The notes beneath the pieces were generated by a model, which worked only from the letters and a program-made list of their open reading frames with translations, did not search any database and was not told the origin of the DNA. Source: Bacteroides sp. (GTDB lineage Bacteria; Bacteroidota; Bacteroidia; Bacteroidales; Bacteroidaceae). Taken from it: a stretch of 64,000 nucleotides of DNA. Position 1 is the stretch's first letter. Each line of letters starts with the position of its first letter. The stretch is taken from positions 1 through 64,000 of the forward strand of contig SUXW01000008.1 of the NCBI GenBank assembly GCA_015060765.1, given 5' to 3'. Below, in pieces: positions 44,984-53,496 of the stretch. Made by a program: the position numbers and the translations under genes.

Positions 44984-45026
44984 ATAATCCCTTTAAATCA
45001 TTGATTTAGAGGGATTATTGTTTTGT
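44984..45026 (+). terminator. Terminator after the tRNA pair
   Basis: Stem ATAATCCCTTTAAATCA / TGATTTAGAGGGATTAT (17 bp with one mismatch) around a 1-base centre, followed by a T-rich tail, 4 bases after tRNA-Leu. Confidence 0.8.
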
Positions 45027-45280
45027 TGGGTCGTAAAAGGGTAGTAAAAAACGACAACACTCCTATATTTAATGGAAAAAATAAAGCTTCAACAAATAGC
45101 TTTCTATCTTGATGTTTTCTTGGGATAATTAACTTGTTGGCACAATTTATATTTTTATCGTCATAATATGAATTGTGTCAACTAATATATAATTCCCTAA
45201 ATTAATTGTGAGAGAGGTTATGTTTTTTTGCTTAATTGTTCCTATATTTATGCCATAAATTTTATTTAACGAAAACGGAT
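45027..45280. other. Intergenic region before the esterase gene
   Basis: AT-rich DNA with no reading frame or RNA structure that I recognise. It presumably holds the esterase promoter, but no full TAnnTTTG/TTTG pair is obvious. Confidence 0.4.
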
Positions 45281-46435
45281 ATGAAAAGATTGTCTTTCTT
45301 GGTGTTGTGCTTTTTGTTGTGTATCGCTACTTTTGCACAACAGGCGTTATGGGGAAATGCTCCAGTTGTGTCTCCCGAAGTTCATGAGAACCATACAGTT
45401 ACTTTCCGTCTGAAAGCTCCAAAAGCGGTAAAGGTACAGATTGTAGGCGATTTTACTCCACAAGGTGTGGTCGAAATGGTGGAAAATAAGGAGGGAGTAT
45501 GGGAATACACCACTCCCGAGCCGCTTACGCCGGAATTGTATTGTTATAATTTTGTAGTGGATGGATTGAAGATAAACGATCCCAATAATGTGTATCGCAT
45601 CCGTGATGTGTCCAGTGTATTCGATGTATTTATCATAGGAGGTGGACGGGCTGATTTGTATAAAGTAAGCAAGGTTCCTCATGGTACGGTAGCCAAGGTG
45701 TGGTACAAGAGTCCTTCCTTAGGTATCGACCGACGGATGACGGTTTATACACCAGCCGACTATGAAACCAGTGGTAAGCGTTATCCAGTGTTCTATTTGC
45801 TGCATGGCATGGGAGGGGATGAAAATGCATGGAGTGAATTGGGGCGTACTGCACAGATTATGGATAACCTGATAGCGCAAGGCAAGGCAGAACCGATGAT
45901 TGTAGTGATGACCAATGGTAATGCGGCGCAGGAAGCTACTCCCGGTGAGTCGTCGTTGGGATTTCTCCCGCCTTCCATGCAACTGCCCAAAACCATGGAA
46001 GGATCTTTCGAAACTCATTTTCCTGAAGTGGTGAAATTTATAGATAAGAATTACCGAACCAAGGCCAACAAGAAAAATCGTGCTATAGCAGGATTGTCAA
46101 TGGGTGGATATCATTCTTTGCATATCTCCAAACAATACCCTGATATGTTCAATTATGTGGGCCTATTTTCTGCGGCAATATTCCCCAATAAAAATGTATC
46201 CTCTCCTGTGTACGAAGACATGGAAGGCAAATTGGAAGTGCAGTTTGCCAAAAAACCGGCGCTTTATTGGATAGCCATCGGAAAAACTGATTTTTTGTAT
46301 AAGGCAAATAGTGATTACCGTAAATTACTCGATGAAAAAGGGTACAAGTATGAATATTTCGAAAATGAAGATGGACACATTTGGAAGAACTGGCGGATTT
46401 ATCTGACAGAATTTGCTCCACGTTTGTTTAAGTAA
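45281..46435 (+). CDS. Secreted carbohydrate-esterase-like hydrolase
   Basis: A 384-residue protein with a signal peptide (MKRLSFLVLCFLLCIATFAQ). An N-terminal Ig-like/CBM48-type domain follows (about residues 25-115; VTFRLKAPKAVKVQIVGDFTPQGVVEMVENKEGVWEYTTPEPLTPELYCYNFVVDG). The rest is an alpha/beta-hydrolase of the esterase D/CE1 type: FYLLHGMGGDENAW (oxyanion hole), nucleophile in IAGLSMGGYHS, and a final DGHIWKNW with the likely catalytic His. The pattern is that of Bacteroides xylan or feruloyl esterases. The substrate is a guess: deacylation of plant or host glycans. I start at ATG 45281; the upstream in-frame ATG at 45236 would disrupt the signal peptide. Terminator follows. Confidence 0.88.
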   Translation: MKRLSFLVLCFLLCIATFAQQALWGNAPVVSPEVHENHTVTFRLKAPKAVKVQIVGDFTPQGVVEMVENKEGVWEYTTPEPLTPELYCYNFVVDGLKINDPNNVYRIRDVSSVFDVFIIGGGRADLYKVSKVPHGTVAKVWYKSPSLGIDRRMTVYTPADYETSGKRYPVFYLLHGMGGDENAWSELGRTAQIMDNLIAQGKAEPMIVVMTNGNAAQEATPGESSLGFLPPSMQLPKTMEGSFETHFPEVVKFIDKNYRTKANKKNRAIAGLSMGGYHSLHISKQYPDMFNYVGLFSAAIFPNKNVSSPVYEDMEGKLEVQFAKKPALYWIAIGKTDFLYKANSDYRKLLDEKGYKYEYFENEDGHIWKNWRIYLTEFAPRLFK

Positions 46436-46446
46436 TAGAGATTAAT

Positions 46447-46490
46447 AAAGCGGGACTACTCTCACCTTTTTTCGAGAGTAGTCCCGCTTT
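46447..46490. terminator. Bidirectional terminator between convergent genes
   Basis: A perfect 17-bp stem AAAGCGGGACTACTCTC / GAGAGTAGTCCCGCTTT with a 10-base loop, T run on the plus strand and A run on the left. It directly abuts the stop codon of the minus-strand phosphatase gene. Confidence 0.9.
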
Positions 46491-47939
46491 TTATTCTTCT
46501 ATAACGATGCCTCGAGGAGCTTCGTGTGGAGTGACTTCTTTCTGTTGTTTCAAGTATTCAATCAGTGCATCCGAGGCTTTTACCTTCATTTCTTTGCCAG
46601 GTTGGGGCTTGTCGAATTTGTAGCTGGAAGAAATGTAGCTGTTCATGCCAACTTTGTAACGTCTGCTTTCGTCCAACGGATTACCATTCATGTCGGTCAG
46701 ACTGACTCGAGTAGCGACACCATCTTTGGTATAGATAGTATATTTCAATCCGGAAGGTAACAAATCCACCCGTTTGTTATATTTGCGGTGGGAGTTTTTC
46801 AATAAAGTACGAATTTCTTCAGGAGTCATCTCGTAAACCACTACGGTATTACCGAACGGATCGAGCTTGAATACATCGGCCATGGTGATGTTTCCTTTCG
46901 GAAGCATGCCGATACGTACTCCGCCGGAATTCTGAAAGGCGAAATCCACTTGATGAATGTTTACAATAGCATCGGTCATCAAGGAGCCGAGTGGATTCTT
47001 ACCATTGAATTGTGCGGTTGCTTTTGCCAGTACCTGACCAAGTGGTGATTCGTCGTGATAACGTTGTATCATCTGTTTGACTACAAGGTCTTCTTCTTGC
47101 AGGTTGGCTAAATTGATGAGTTCAAATTTTTTGCTGATAATCTTTTTCTTGTTCAATGTAATGGTTGTTTTGCCAATGTATTCCAAGTCGTCTTGTGCTT
47201 GTGTTATTAAAACGCCGTTTTCTATTTTTGTCGATTTGATTTTAGTATGTGAATGGCCTCCGATGATGGCATCCAATTCGGGCATAGCTTGTGCTATTTC
47301 CAAATCTTTTTCGTAACCGGTGTGGAAAAGGCCGATGAACAAATGGCATTTTTTACGTAGCTTTTTATATTCTAAAGCTGTTTCAAACGGATTGGTAAAA
47401 GTGATGCCTTTCAATCTGTCGGGGTGTGTGGCTGGCAACCATTCGCCGTTGCGTTTTTTACTGGCCTCAATCAATCCGAGAATACCTATTTTGATCCCAT
47501 TTACCTTTATAATAATATACGGTTTGGGCTGAGAAATTTGGGCAATATTTTCGTCAACATGTATGTTGGCACAAAGAAACTGGAAATTGGCGTCGTTTAT
47601 CCGCTGCGCCAACACCTCTTGTCCGTAGTCGAATTCATGATTGCCAAATACGCCATAATCGTATCCTATCTGGTTCATAAGTTCAATCATAGGCAGCCCT
47701 TGTTGGGTGTGTTGGTCTACAATTGGATTACCGGAGAAGATGTCTCCACCGTTCAGAACCAGTATATTGGGATTTTGTTTTCTTTCGTTTTGGATAAATC
47801 TTGCAATCTTGGCAAAATTTGTGATACTTCCGTGTACATCGTTAGTGGAGTAGATAACAATAGTCTTTTCCTTTGCTTGGATGTGATAGGCAGCTAGGAC
47901 TATAAAAAAAATGAGACAGAATATTTTTTTCATGTTCAA
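46491..47939 (-). CDS. Exported 5'-nucleotidase / UDP-sugar hydrolase-like metallophosphatase
   Basis: A 482-residue exported phosphoesterase (signal MKKIFCLIFFIVLAAYHIQA; the ATG at 47933 is an alternative start). The N-terminal metallophosphatase (about 22-290) has VIYSTNDVHGS, LNGGDIFSGNP, FGNHEFDYG, IGLFHTGYEKDLE and IGGHSHTKI, which supply the dimetal ligands. The C-terminal 5'-nucleotidase domain (about 300-480) has NSGGVRIGMLPKGNITMADVFKLDPFGNTVV and the substrate-stacking FKYxKxx-like region. Such enzymes scavenge phosphate and nucleosides from the periplasm. The two-domain length is normal. Stop codon sits on the terminator. Confidence 0.92.
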   Translation of the reverse strand: MNMKKIFCLIFFIVLAAYHIQAKEKTIVIYSTNDVHGSITNFAKIARFIQNERKQNPNILVLNGGDIFSGNPIVDQHTQQGLPMIELMNQIGYDYGVFGNHEFDYGQEVLAQRINDANFQFLCANIHVDENIAQISQPKPYIIIKVNGIKIGILGLIEASKKRNGEWLPATHPDRLKGITFTNPFETALEYKKLRKKCHLFIGLFHTGYEKDLEIAQAMPELDAIIGGHSHTKIKSTKIENGVLITQAQDDLEYIGKTTITLNKKKIISKKFELINLANLQEEDLVVKQMIQRYHDESPLGQVLAKATAQFNGKNPLGSLMTDAIVNIHQVDFAFQNSGGVRIGMLPKGNITMADVFKLDPFGNTVVVYEMTPEEIRTLLKNSHRKYNKRVDLLPSGLKYTIYTKDGVATRVSLTDMNGNPLDESRRYKVGMNSYISSSYKFDKPQPGKEMKVKASDALIEYLKQQKEVTPHEAPRGIVIEE

Positions 47940-48003
47940 ATGATTTTATGCTACAAATATACGAAATATTGCGGAGTAATAATAAAAAGAAGGAGGGATA
48001 AAC

Positions 48004-48033
48004 AAAAAAGGCTCGCCTTTGCGAACCTTTTTG
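48004..48033 (-). terminator. Terminator of the tRNA-Asn pair
   Basis: On the minus strand AAGGTTCGC / GCGAGCCTT (9 bp, one G-U), loop AAAG, with a T run, directly downstream of the first tRNA-Asn gene. Confidence 0.75.
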
Positions 48034-48107
48034 CTCTTCCTCTTGGACTTGAACCAAGGACCCTCTGATTAACAGTCAGATGCTCTAACCGACTGAGCTA
48101 AGGAAGA
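48034..48107 (-). tRNA. tRNA-Asn (anticodon GTT), distal copy
   Basis: A 74-base cloverleaf. Acceptor TCTTCCT with AGGAAGA, D arm AGCTCAGTCGGTTAGAGC, anticodon loop CTGTTAA (anticodon GTT), T arm CTTGGTTCAAGTCCAAG. CCA not encoded. Identical over its full length to the copy at 48130-48203. Confidence 0.96.
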
Positions 48108-48129
48108 ATGTTGCATTCAAGATTTTTTG

Positions 48130-48203
48130 CTCTTCCTCTTGGACTTGAACCAAGGACCCTCTGATTAACAGTCAGATGCTCTAACCGACTGAGCTAAGGA
48201 AGA
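48130..48203 (-). tRNA. tRNA-Asn (anticodon GTT), proximal copy
   Basis: Identical to the downstream copy; the two lie 96 bases apart start to start and share short flanks, so they form a recent tandem duplication. Confidence 0.96.
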
Positions 48204-48227
48204 ATGTTATTTTTCTCAAATGCGGTG

Positions 48228-48258
48228 CAAAGATAATAGGAATTTTGGAATTATGCAA
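48228..48258 (-). promoter_or_regulatory. Promoter of the tRNA-Asn pair
   Basis: On the minus strand TTG (48258-48256), a 20-bp spacer and TATCTTTG (48235-48228), followed by GCACCGC. It abuts the -7 box of the divergent protease gene at 48259-48266. Confidence 0.7.
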
Positions 48259-48266
48259 TATCTTTG
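48259..48266 (+). promoter_or_regulatory. Promoter -7 element for the S41 protease gene
   Basis: TATCTTTG on the plus strand, predicted start about 10 bases before the ATG at 48284; rules out the in-frame ATG at 48245. Confidence 0.5.
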
Positions 48267-48283
48267 CAGAAAAATTTAAAATA

Positions 48284-49981
48284 ATGAAGAAATTTATTGG
48301 AATATCCTCTATTTTGGCAGGTGCCGCTATATGTTGCGGTATTTTCTTTGGCTTTAAGAATAGTGATGAACGGAGTTTTCAGATAGTCAAGAGTCTGGAT
48401 GTGTTCAATGCCGTATTCAAGGAATTGGATATGTTCTATGTAGATACCATCGATCCGAAAGAAGTCATTGAATATGGAATCAATGCCATGTTGGCAAAAA
48501 CGGACCCCTATACAGAATATTATCCAGAAGAAGATAATACCTTGAAGGAAATGACTACTGGTAAATTTGGGGGAATCGGTTCGGTTATACGTTATTGCAC
48601 TTCGCGGAAATTGGTGGCCATTATTGAACCGTCAGAAGGAAATCCAGCAGCTGAAGCCGGGCTTAGAGCAGGTGACCTCATTCTGGAAATCAATGGAAAG
48701 GATATGTCGCAGGGCAACCGTACTCCCAATGAAATGACTTCGTATGTTAGCGATAATTTGCGTGGTGAACCGGGTACGCTTTGTGTCATAAAGGTAGACC
48801 GCCCTACCTCCGATAGTACTTATGTTCCTATGGAGTTTAAGGTTACTCGTGGTACTATCCGCACCAATCCCATTCCGTATTATGGGATGTTGAACGACAG
48901 TATCGGCTATATCTATATAAGTACCTTTTCGATGGAAGGTTGTTCAAAAGAGGTGAAGAAAGCATTCATGGAATTGAAACGAGAAGGGGCGACATCCTTA
49001 GTTCTTGATTTGAGAAGTAACGGAGGGGGCTTGCTGAATGAAGCGGTGGAGGTTGTGAATTTTTTTGTTCCTAAAGGGAAGGAAATTGTAACGACGAAAG
49101 GGAAATTGAAACAAGCTGCTTATTCTTATCGCACAAAAAATGAACCGCTTGATTTAGAAATACCTTTAGCTGTATTGGTGGATGGAAATACAGCATCAGC
49201 GGCTGAAATCTTGTCGGGTTCTTTGCAGGATTTGGATAGGGCTGTCATTGTCGGAAACCGAACCTACGGTAAGGGGCTGGTTCAGACACTCCGTAATTTG
49301 CCATACAACAGTACTATGAAGATTACCACTTCCAAATATTATATACCCAGTGGACGTTGCATTCAGGCTATTGATTATTCCAAACGTAATGCCGATGGTT
49401 CTATAGCTCGTACGCCAGATAGTCTGACTCATGTGTTCTACACTTCTGCTGGTCGTGAAGTACGCGATGGAGGGGGAATTCGTCCGGATATTGAAATGGT
49501 GGAAGAAAAAGTACCGAATATCTTGTTCTATCTGGTAAATGAAGATATGGTATTCGATTATGCTACTTTGTATCGTATCAAGCATCCGCAGATTGCAGCG
49601 ATAGAAGAGTTTGAGTTGACCGATGCTGATTATGAAGAGTTCAAGGCTATGTTGAAAAAACGTAATTTTACTTACGACCGTCAAAGCGAAGCAGTGCTTA
49701 AAAACCTGAAAGAACTCGCCGAGTTTGAGGGTTACATGGAAAATGCTTCCGAAGAATTTGCTGCATTGGAAAAGAAATTGAGACATAACTTGGATTTGGA
49801 ACTCGATCGTTTTGCTAAACAAATCAAACCTTTATTGAAAGAAGAGATTGTCAAGCGTTATTATTTTGAACGGGGCGCTGTGCAGGAAGCTTTGAAGGAC
49901 AATCCTAATTTGAAGAAAGCTATTGAAGTGTTGCAAGATACGACCTTATATAATAAGGTGTTTGAAGTAGCGAAAAAATAA
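48284..49981 (+). CDS. S41-family carboxy-terminal processing peptidase
   Basis: A 565-residue exported protease (hydrophobic N-terminus, residues 4-24; possible signal anchor). A PDZ domain spans about residues 75-165 (GGIGSVIRYCTSRKLVAIIEPSEGNPAAEAGLRAGDLILEINGKDM). The S41 catalytic domain has LVLDLRSNGGGLLNEAVEVVNFFVPKG, the nucleophile Ser in DGNTASAAEILSGSLQDL and the general-base Lys in VGNRTYGKGLVQ. The C-terminal 150 residues are helical and charged. CtpA-like proteases cut C-terminal tails in the periplasm, including those of envelope proteins; the substrates here are unknown. It diverges from the tRNA-Asn pair. Confidence 0.93.
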   Translation: MKKFIGISSILAGAAICCGIFFGFKNSDERSFQIVKSLDVFNAVFKELDMFYVDTIDPKEVIEYGINAMLAKTDPYTEYYPEEDNTLKEMTTGKFGGIGSVIRYCTSRKLVAIIEPSEGNPAAEAGLRAGDLILEINGKDMSQGNRTPNEMTSYVSDNLRGEPGTLCVIKVDRPTSDSTYVPMEFKVTRGTIRTNPIPYYGMLNDSIGYIYISTFSMEGCSKEVKKAFMELKREGATSLVLDLRSNGGGLLNEAVEVVNFFVPKGKEIVTTKGKLKQAAYSYRTKNEPLDLEIPLAVLVDGNTASAAEILSGSLQDLDRAVIVGNRTYGKGLVQTLRNLPYNSTMKITTSKYYIPSGRCIQAIDYSKRNADGSIARTPDSLTHVFYTSAGREVRDGGGIRPDIEMVEEKVPNILFYLVNEDMVFDYATLYRIKHPQIAAIEEFELTDADYEEFKAMLKKRNFTYDRQSEAVLKNLKELAEFEGYMENASEEFAALEKKLRHNLDLELDRFAKQIKPLLKEEIVKRYYFERGAVQEALKDNPNLKKAIEVLQDTTLYNKVFEVAKK

Positions 49982-49988
49982 AATAAAT

Positions 49989-50034
49989 AAAGAGTCACAG
50001 AACTTTGTTTTCAATCAAAGCTTCTGTGACTCTT
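49989..50034. terminator. Terminator between S41 protease and ispG
   Basis: A long hairpin, AAGAGTCACAGAA with TTCTGTGACTCTT plus an inner CTTTG/CAAAG stem, between convergent genes. The T run is short, so it may work mainly by stem stability. Confidence 0.65.
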
Positions 50035-50056
50035 CATTTATAGATGATAAGCTGAA

Positions 50057-51901
50057 TTATTTTTCTACATAATCCCCGTTCTTGCGAATCAATTCGATGA
50101 GTTTTTCTACCGCATGCTCTTCAGGGATGTTCTTTTCAATGCATTCTTTCTTTTTATAGAGGCTTATCTTGCCGCGACCGGCGCCTACATATCCATAATC
50201 GGCATCGGCCATTTCACCTGGACCATTCACAATGCACCCCATGATACCAATTTTCAAGCCTTTTAGATGAGAGGTAGCGGTCTTGATGCGGGCAATGGTT
50301 GCTTCCAGGTCATACAATGTACGTCCGCAACCGGGACAAGAAATGTATTCTGTCTTGCTGGTTCGGATACGACCGGCTTGGAGAATACCAAAAGCGGTCG
50401 TGTCCACTATAGTATGTGACAAGTCACCTTGATTAAATAGGAAGATACCGTCGCACAATCCATCGAAGATTAAGGCACCCATGTCGGCGGCCGATTTGAT
50501 TTGAAGGTCTTCCGCTTTGTTTTCTTGGTAATGTTGAAAAAATATAATCGGATTCTTCAATCTTTCGTACATCAGTTCATGTGCCATGGCACGAAATTCA
50601 CCCAAACGGTTGGGATGGTTGCTTTGTGCTACAATCACGACTTCAGGATGTTGTTTCAAAGCTGCCATCACTTCGTCAGTCATGGTCATGTACGACAAGA
50701 AAAGGAATTTCAGGTCGGTTTGCACCAGATGCAAGCCAATCATCTGCTCATAGTTGAAAGCGGGATATACGTTTTTGTATTCTGGTTTCCAGACCGTAGC
50801 GTCCACGATGTAAGCAATATCTTCTCTACGTTTAGTCGGCAGGTTCTTCCCACAATAAATGTAGTCGGGTTTGAATTGTTCGTCCACATCCTCTTTGCCA
50901 TCCAATCTTTCTGAAAGAACTATTGGCAGATTGTCGCCACCAATGTTGTAGATGGCATCAGTTTTTCTGCGTACCGGTGAAAGGTAGTTGAATTCCGACG
51001 CTATTCGTCCAGGAATGTATGGATGGTTGTTCCGTTGTATGATGTAATCGACCAACTTCCGAGCTACAGGTATCTCTGCTTCAGGTGCTTCACTGAGCGA
51101 TACACGGATGGTGTCACCCAATCCATCGGCTAATAAAGCTCCAATACCTAATGCCGACTTGATACGTCCGTCTTCGCCGTCACCCGCTTCGGTTACACCT
51201 AAATGAAGAGGGAATGCCATGCCTTCCTTTTCCATCTCTGCGGCAAGCAAGCGGACGGTTTTTACCATGACAACCGTGTTTGATGCTTTGATGGATATAA
51301 CTACATCCATGAATTGTTCGGCTACACAGATACGTAGAAATTCCATGCACGATTCTACCATGCCTTCGGGAGTATCACCGTAACGGGACATGATGCGGTC
51401 GGATAGTGAACCATGATTCACTCCGATACGGATAGCTGTATGGTTTTCTTTGCAGATATCCAGAAACGGTACCAGTCGGGCCCGTATCTTTTCAATCTCT
51501 TGGGCATATTCTTCGTCGGTGTATTCCAATTTCTTGAAGGTACGGGCAGCATCTACGTAATTCCCGGGGTTGATACGCACCTTTTCTACATAACGGGCCG
51601 CTACATCCGCAACGTTCGGATTGAAGTGTACATCGGCAACCAAAGGGGCATCGTATCCTTGTGAACGGAGCCCGATGTTGATGTTCATCATATTTTCAGC
51701 CTCGCGCACTCCTTGAGTAGTCATACGTACATATTCTCCTCCTGCGTCTATGATGCGTTTGGCTTGAGCCACACACCCTTCAGTATCCATGGTGACAGTA
51801 TTGGTCATGCTTTGGATACGTATAGGATTGGCGCCACCCATGGGGGTAGCGCCAATATTTACTTCCGTAGATTCACGGCGTGAATAGTTGAATAAATCCA
51901 T
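50057..51901 (-). CDS. ispG: 4-Hydroxy-3-methylbut-2-en-1-yl diphosphate synthase (IspG/GcpE), long form
   Basis: A 614-residue GcpE, the sixth enzyme of the MEP isoprenoid pathway. The N-terminal TIM barrel starts with VNIGATPMGGANPIRIQSMTNTVTMDTEGCVAQAKRI. The C-terminal Fe-S domain holds the three cluster cysteines: two in EYISCPGCGRTLYDL and one in GIMGCIVNGPGEMADADYGYVGAGRGKISLY. Between them (about residues 290-500) lies a large insertion domain absent from E. coli IspG (372 residues) but present in plants, Chlamydia and Bacteroidetes. It shares one base with purE upstream and ends the cluster udk-like, rpoN, PAP2, gcvH, purE, ispG. Confidence 0.96.
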   Translation of the reverse strand: MDLFNYSRRESTEVNIGATPMGGANPIRIQSMTNTVTMDTEGCVAQAKRIIDAGGEYVRMTTQGVREAENMMNINIGLRSQGYDAPLVADVHFNPNVADVAARYVEKVRINPGNYVDAARTFKKLEYTDEEYAQEIEKIRARLVPFLDICKENHTAIRIGVNHGSLSDRIMSRYGDTPEGMVESCMEFLRICVAEQFMDVVISIKASNTVVMVKTVRLLAAEMEKEGMAFPLHLGVTEAGDGEDGRIKSALGIGALLADGLGDTIRVSLSEAPEAEIPVARKLVDYIIQRNNHPYIPGRIASEFNYLSPVRRKTDAIYNIGGDNLPIVLSERLDGKEDVDEQFKPDYIYCGKNLPTKRREDIAYIVDATVWKPEYKNVYPAFNYEQMIGLHLVQTDLKFLFLSYMTMTDEVMAALKQHPEVVIVAQSNHPNRLGEFRAMAHELMYERLKNPIIFFQHYQENKAEDLQIKSAADMGALIFDGLCDGIFLFNQGDLSHTIVDTTAFGILQAGRIRTSKTEYISCPGCGRTLYDLEATIARIKTATSHLKGLKIGIMGCIVNGPGEMADADYGYVGAGRGKISLYKKKECIEKNIPEEHAVEKLIELIRKNGDYVEK

Positions 51902-52410
51902 TAATTTGTCTTATAGGTATATTTCACTTCTTTCAGCTCTTCATTGGCCTTGACAATTTTGTTCTTCAAATTTGTCTTGTAATTGGCAAATTTGGTAGCC
52001 AGTTCTGCATCCGACAAGGACAATATTTGTACGGCAAGGATTGCAGCATTCATAGCACCGTTGATGGCTACTGTCGCCACAGGGATACCTGGAGGCATTT
52101 GGATGATGGAGTAGAGAGCATCCATTCCGTCGAGTACAGAGCCTTTGATGGGTACACCGATGACAGGAAGGGTAGTGCTTGCGGCGATGACTCCCGGCAG
52201 AGCGGCGGCCATCCCAGCTGCAGCAATGATTACTTGGATGCCACGACCGGCGGCATTCTTGGCAAATTCTTCTACTGCTTCCGGCGTACGATGAGCCGAA
52301 AGTGCGTTCATCTCAAAGGGTACTTGCATTTCGTCAAGCAGTTTGGCCGCCTTTTCCATAACAGGAAGGTCGGAAGTACTGCCCATGATAATACTTACGA
52401 TTGGTTTCAT
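51901..52410 (-). CDS. purE: N5-carboxyaminoimidazole ribonucleotide mutase
   Basis: A 169-residue class I PurE, which rearranges N5-CAIR to CAIR in purine synthesis. VSIIMGSTSDLPVMEKAAKLLDEMQVPFEMNALSAHRTPEAVEEFA and AAAGMAAALPGVIAASTTLPVIGVPI with its catalytic His/Ser residues are intact. It overlaps ispG by one base and follows gcvH by 12 bases. Confidence 0.96.
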   Translation of the reverse strand: MKPIVSIIMGSTSDLPVMEKAAKLLDEMQVPFEMNALSAHRTPEAVEEFAKNAAGRGIQVIIAAAGMAAALPGVIAASTTLPVIGVPIKGSVLDGMDALYSIIQMPPGIPVATVAINGAMNAAILAVQILSLSDAELATKFANYKTNLKNKIVKANEELKEVKYTYKTN

Positions 52411-52422
52411 TCTAATTAAATT

Positions 52423-52800
52423 TTATTCCAATGTAGCCTGATAAGCCGCAGCATCGAGCAGATCGTCTGCGTCAGCTACATCATTGGGTTTAATCTTGAT
52501 CAGCCAGCCTTCACCATAAGGATCTTGGTTTACCAGTTCCGGATTGTCGGCTAAAGCTTCGTTCTGTTCCAATATTTCACCGGCAACAGGCAAGAAGAGG
52601 TCAGAAACGGTCTTTACTACTTCGATGGTACCGAAGGTTTCTCCTTTTTCCAATGTTTCACCTACTGTGGGAATGTCGATGAAGACAATGTCTCCCAATT
52701 GGTCTTGTGCATAATCTGTAATACCTACATAAGCTTCATTGCCTTCAATACGAATCCATTCATGTTCGCTGGTGTACTTGATGTTCGTTGGGTAGTTCAT
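52423..52800 (-). CDS. gcvH: Glycine cleavage system H protein
   Basis: A 125-residue H protein, the lipoyl carrier of the glycine cleavage system. [32 protein letters not shown] and [28 protein letters not shown] are present; the lipoyl-lysine is in [18 protein letters not shown] closes the fold. No P, T or L gene is nearby, so the rest of the complex must lie elsewhere. Confidence 0.96.
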   Translation of the reverse strand: MNYPTNIKYTSEHEWIRIEGNEAYVGITDYAQDQLGDIVFIDIPTVGETLEKGETFGTIEVVKTVSDLFLPVAGEILEQNEALADNPELVNQDPYGEGWLIKIKPNDVADADDLLDAAAYQATLE

Positions 52801-52835
52801 GATCTTTCAAATTATAAGGTTAATAGAATTTTTTT

Positions 52836-53492
52836 TCAAATAAACAAAATTCCGATGATACCGCAAAGAAAACCGACTATAAATCCGCTAAAAACTTCCG
52901 ATAAGGAATGTTGGTTTACGATAATGCGGGCGGAACCTACCATTCCTGCCAATAAAATGAAGATGGAGAGAGCCATCAGTGGGTTGAAATGGAAAATCAA
53001 GCTATACGACAGAAGGCCGCCAATGAGCAATCCACTACTGGCTACATGGGTACTGATTTTCCATTTTAGGTTGATGATGGTGCATGTAATCATGCATATC
53101 AAGGAAGCAATGATGATACCCGACATGTATCGGGGCAGATGCAGTCTGTTCATGGTAATGAAACAGGTTACATAACTCATGATGGTCAGTATGTATGGAA
53201 TGAATCTTTTCTTTCGTTCACCCAGTTCGCGGATTCCCCAACCATTGACCTTCTGAAACAGGTAGATAGTAAGCATTGGCAACAAGAAAGTAAAACTGAA
53301 CACAATGCTTAAAACGACCAATTGATAAGGGGTAGGCAGAATGCGTAAATAAGTAAAGAAGAACAATAAGACAAACGAAAGGGTAGGTACGATGAAGGGA
53401 GTTGTCAGAATCGTCAATATACGTGAAGCTTTACCCAAAAAGGTATTTTCGGGTTTTTCGTCTGGAATGGTATACTTTTCTTTTTCTTCCAT
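52836..53492 (-). CDS. PAP2-superfamily membrane phosphatase
   Basis: A 218-residue membrane protein with about six helices (FVLLFFFTYLRIL, VVLSIVFSFTFLLPML, IIIASLICMITCTIINL). The partly conserved PAP2 site is visible as KWKISTHVASSGLLIGG and GSARIIVNQHSLSEVFSGFIVG, with the His of the SxxxxxHxxxD/E motif. The usual upstream KxxxxxxRP is not clear, so either the site is divergent or the enzyme is not a classical phosphatase. A role in lipid or undecaprenyl phosphate recycling is inferred. It follows rpoN by 4 bases. Confidence 0.75.
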   Translation of the reverse strand: MEEKEKYTIPDEKPENTFLGKASRILTILTTPFIVPTLSFVLLFFFTYLRILPTPYQLVVLSIVFSFTFLLPMLTIYLFQKVNGWGIRELGERKKRFIPYILTIMSYVTCFITMNRLHLPRYMSGIIIASLICMITCTIINLKWKISTHVASSGLLIGGLLSYSLIFHFNPLMALSIFILLAGMVGSARIIVNQHSLSEVFSGFIVGFLCGIIGILFI

Positions 53493-53496
53493 ATTA

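Noticed and set aside
49196-49822. Minus-strand open frame opposite the S41 protease
   Set aside because: Phe/Ile/Gln-rich translation without motifs; the plus-strand protease with intact catalytic motifs explains the DNA.
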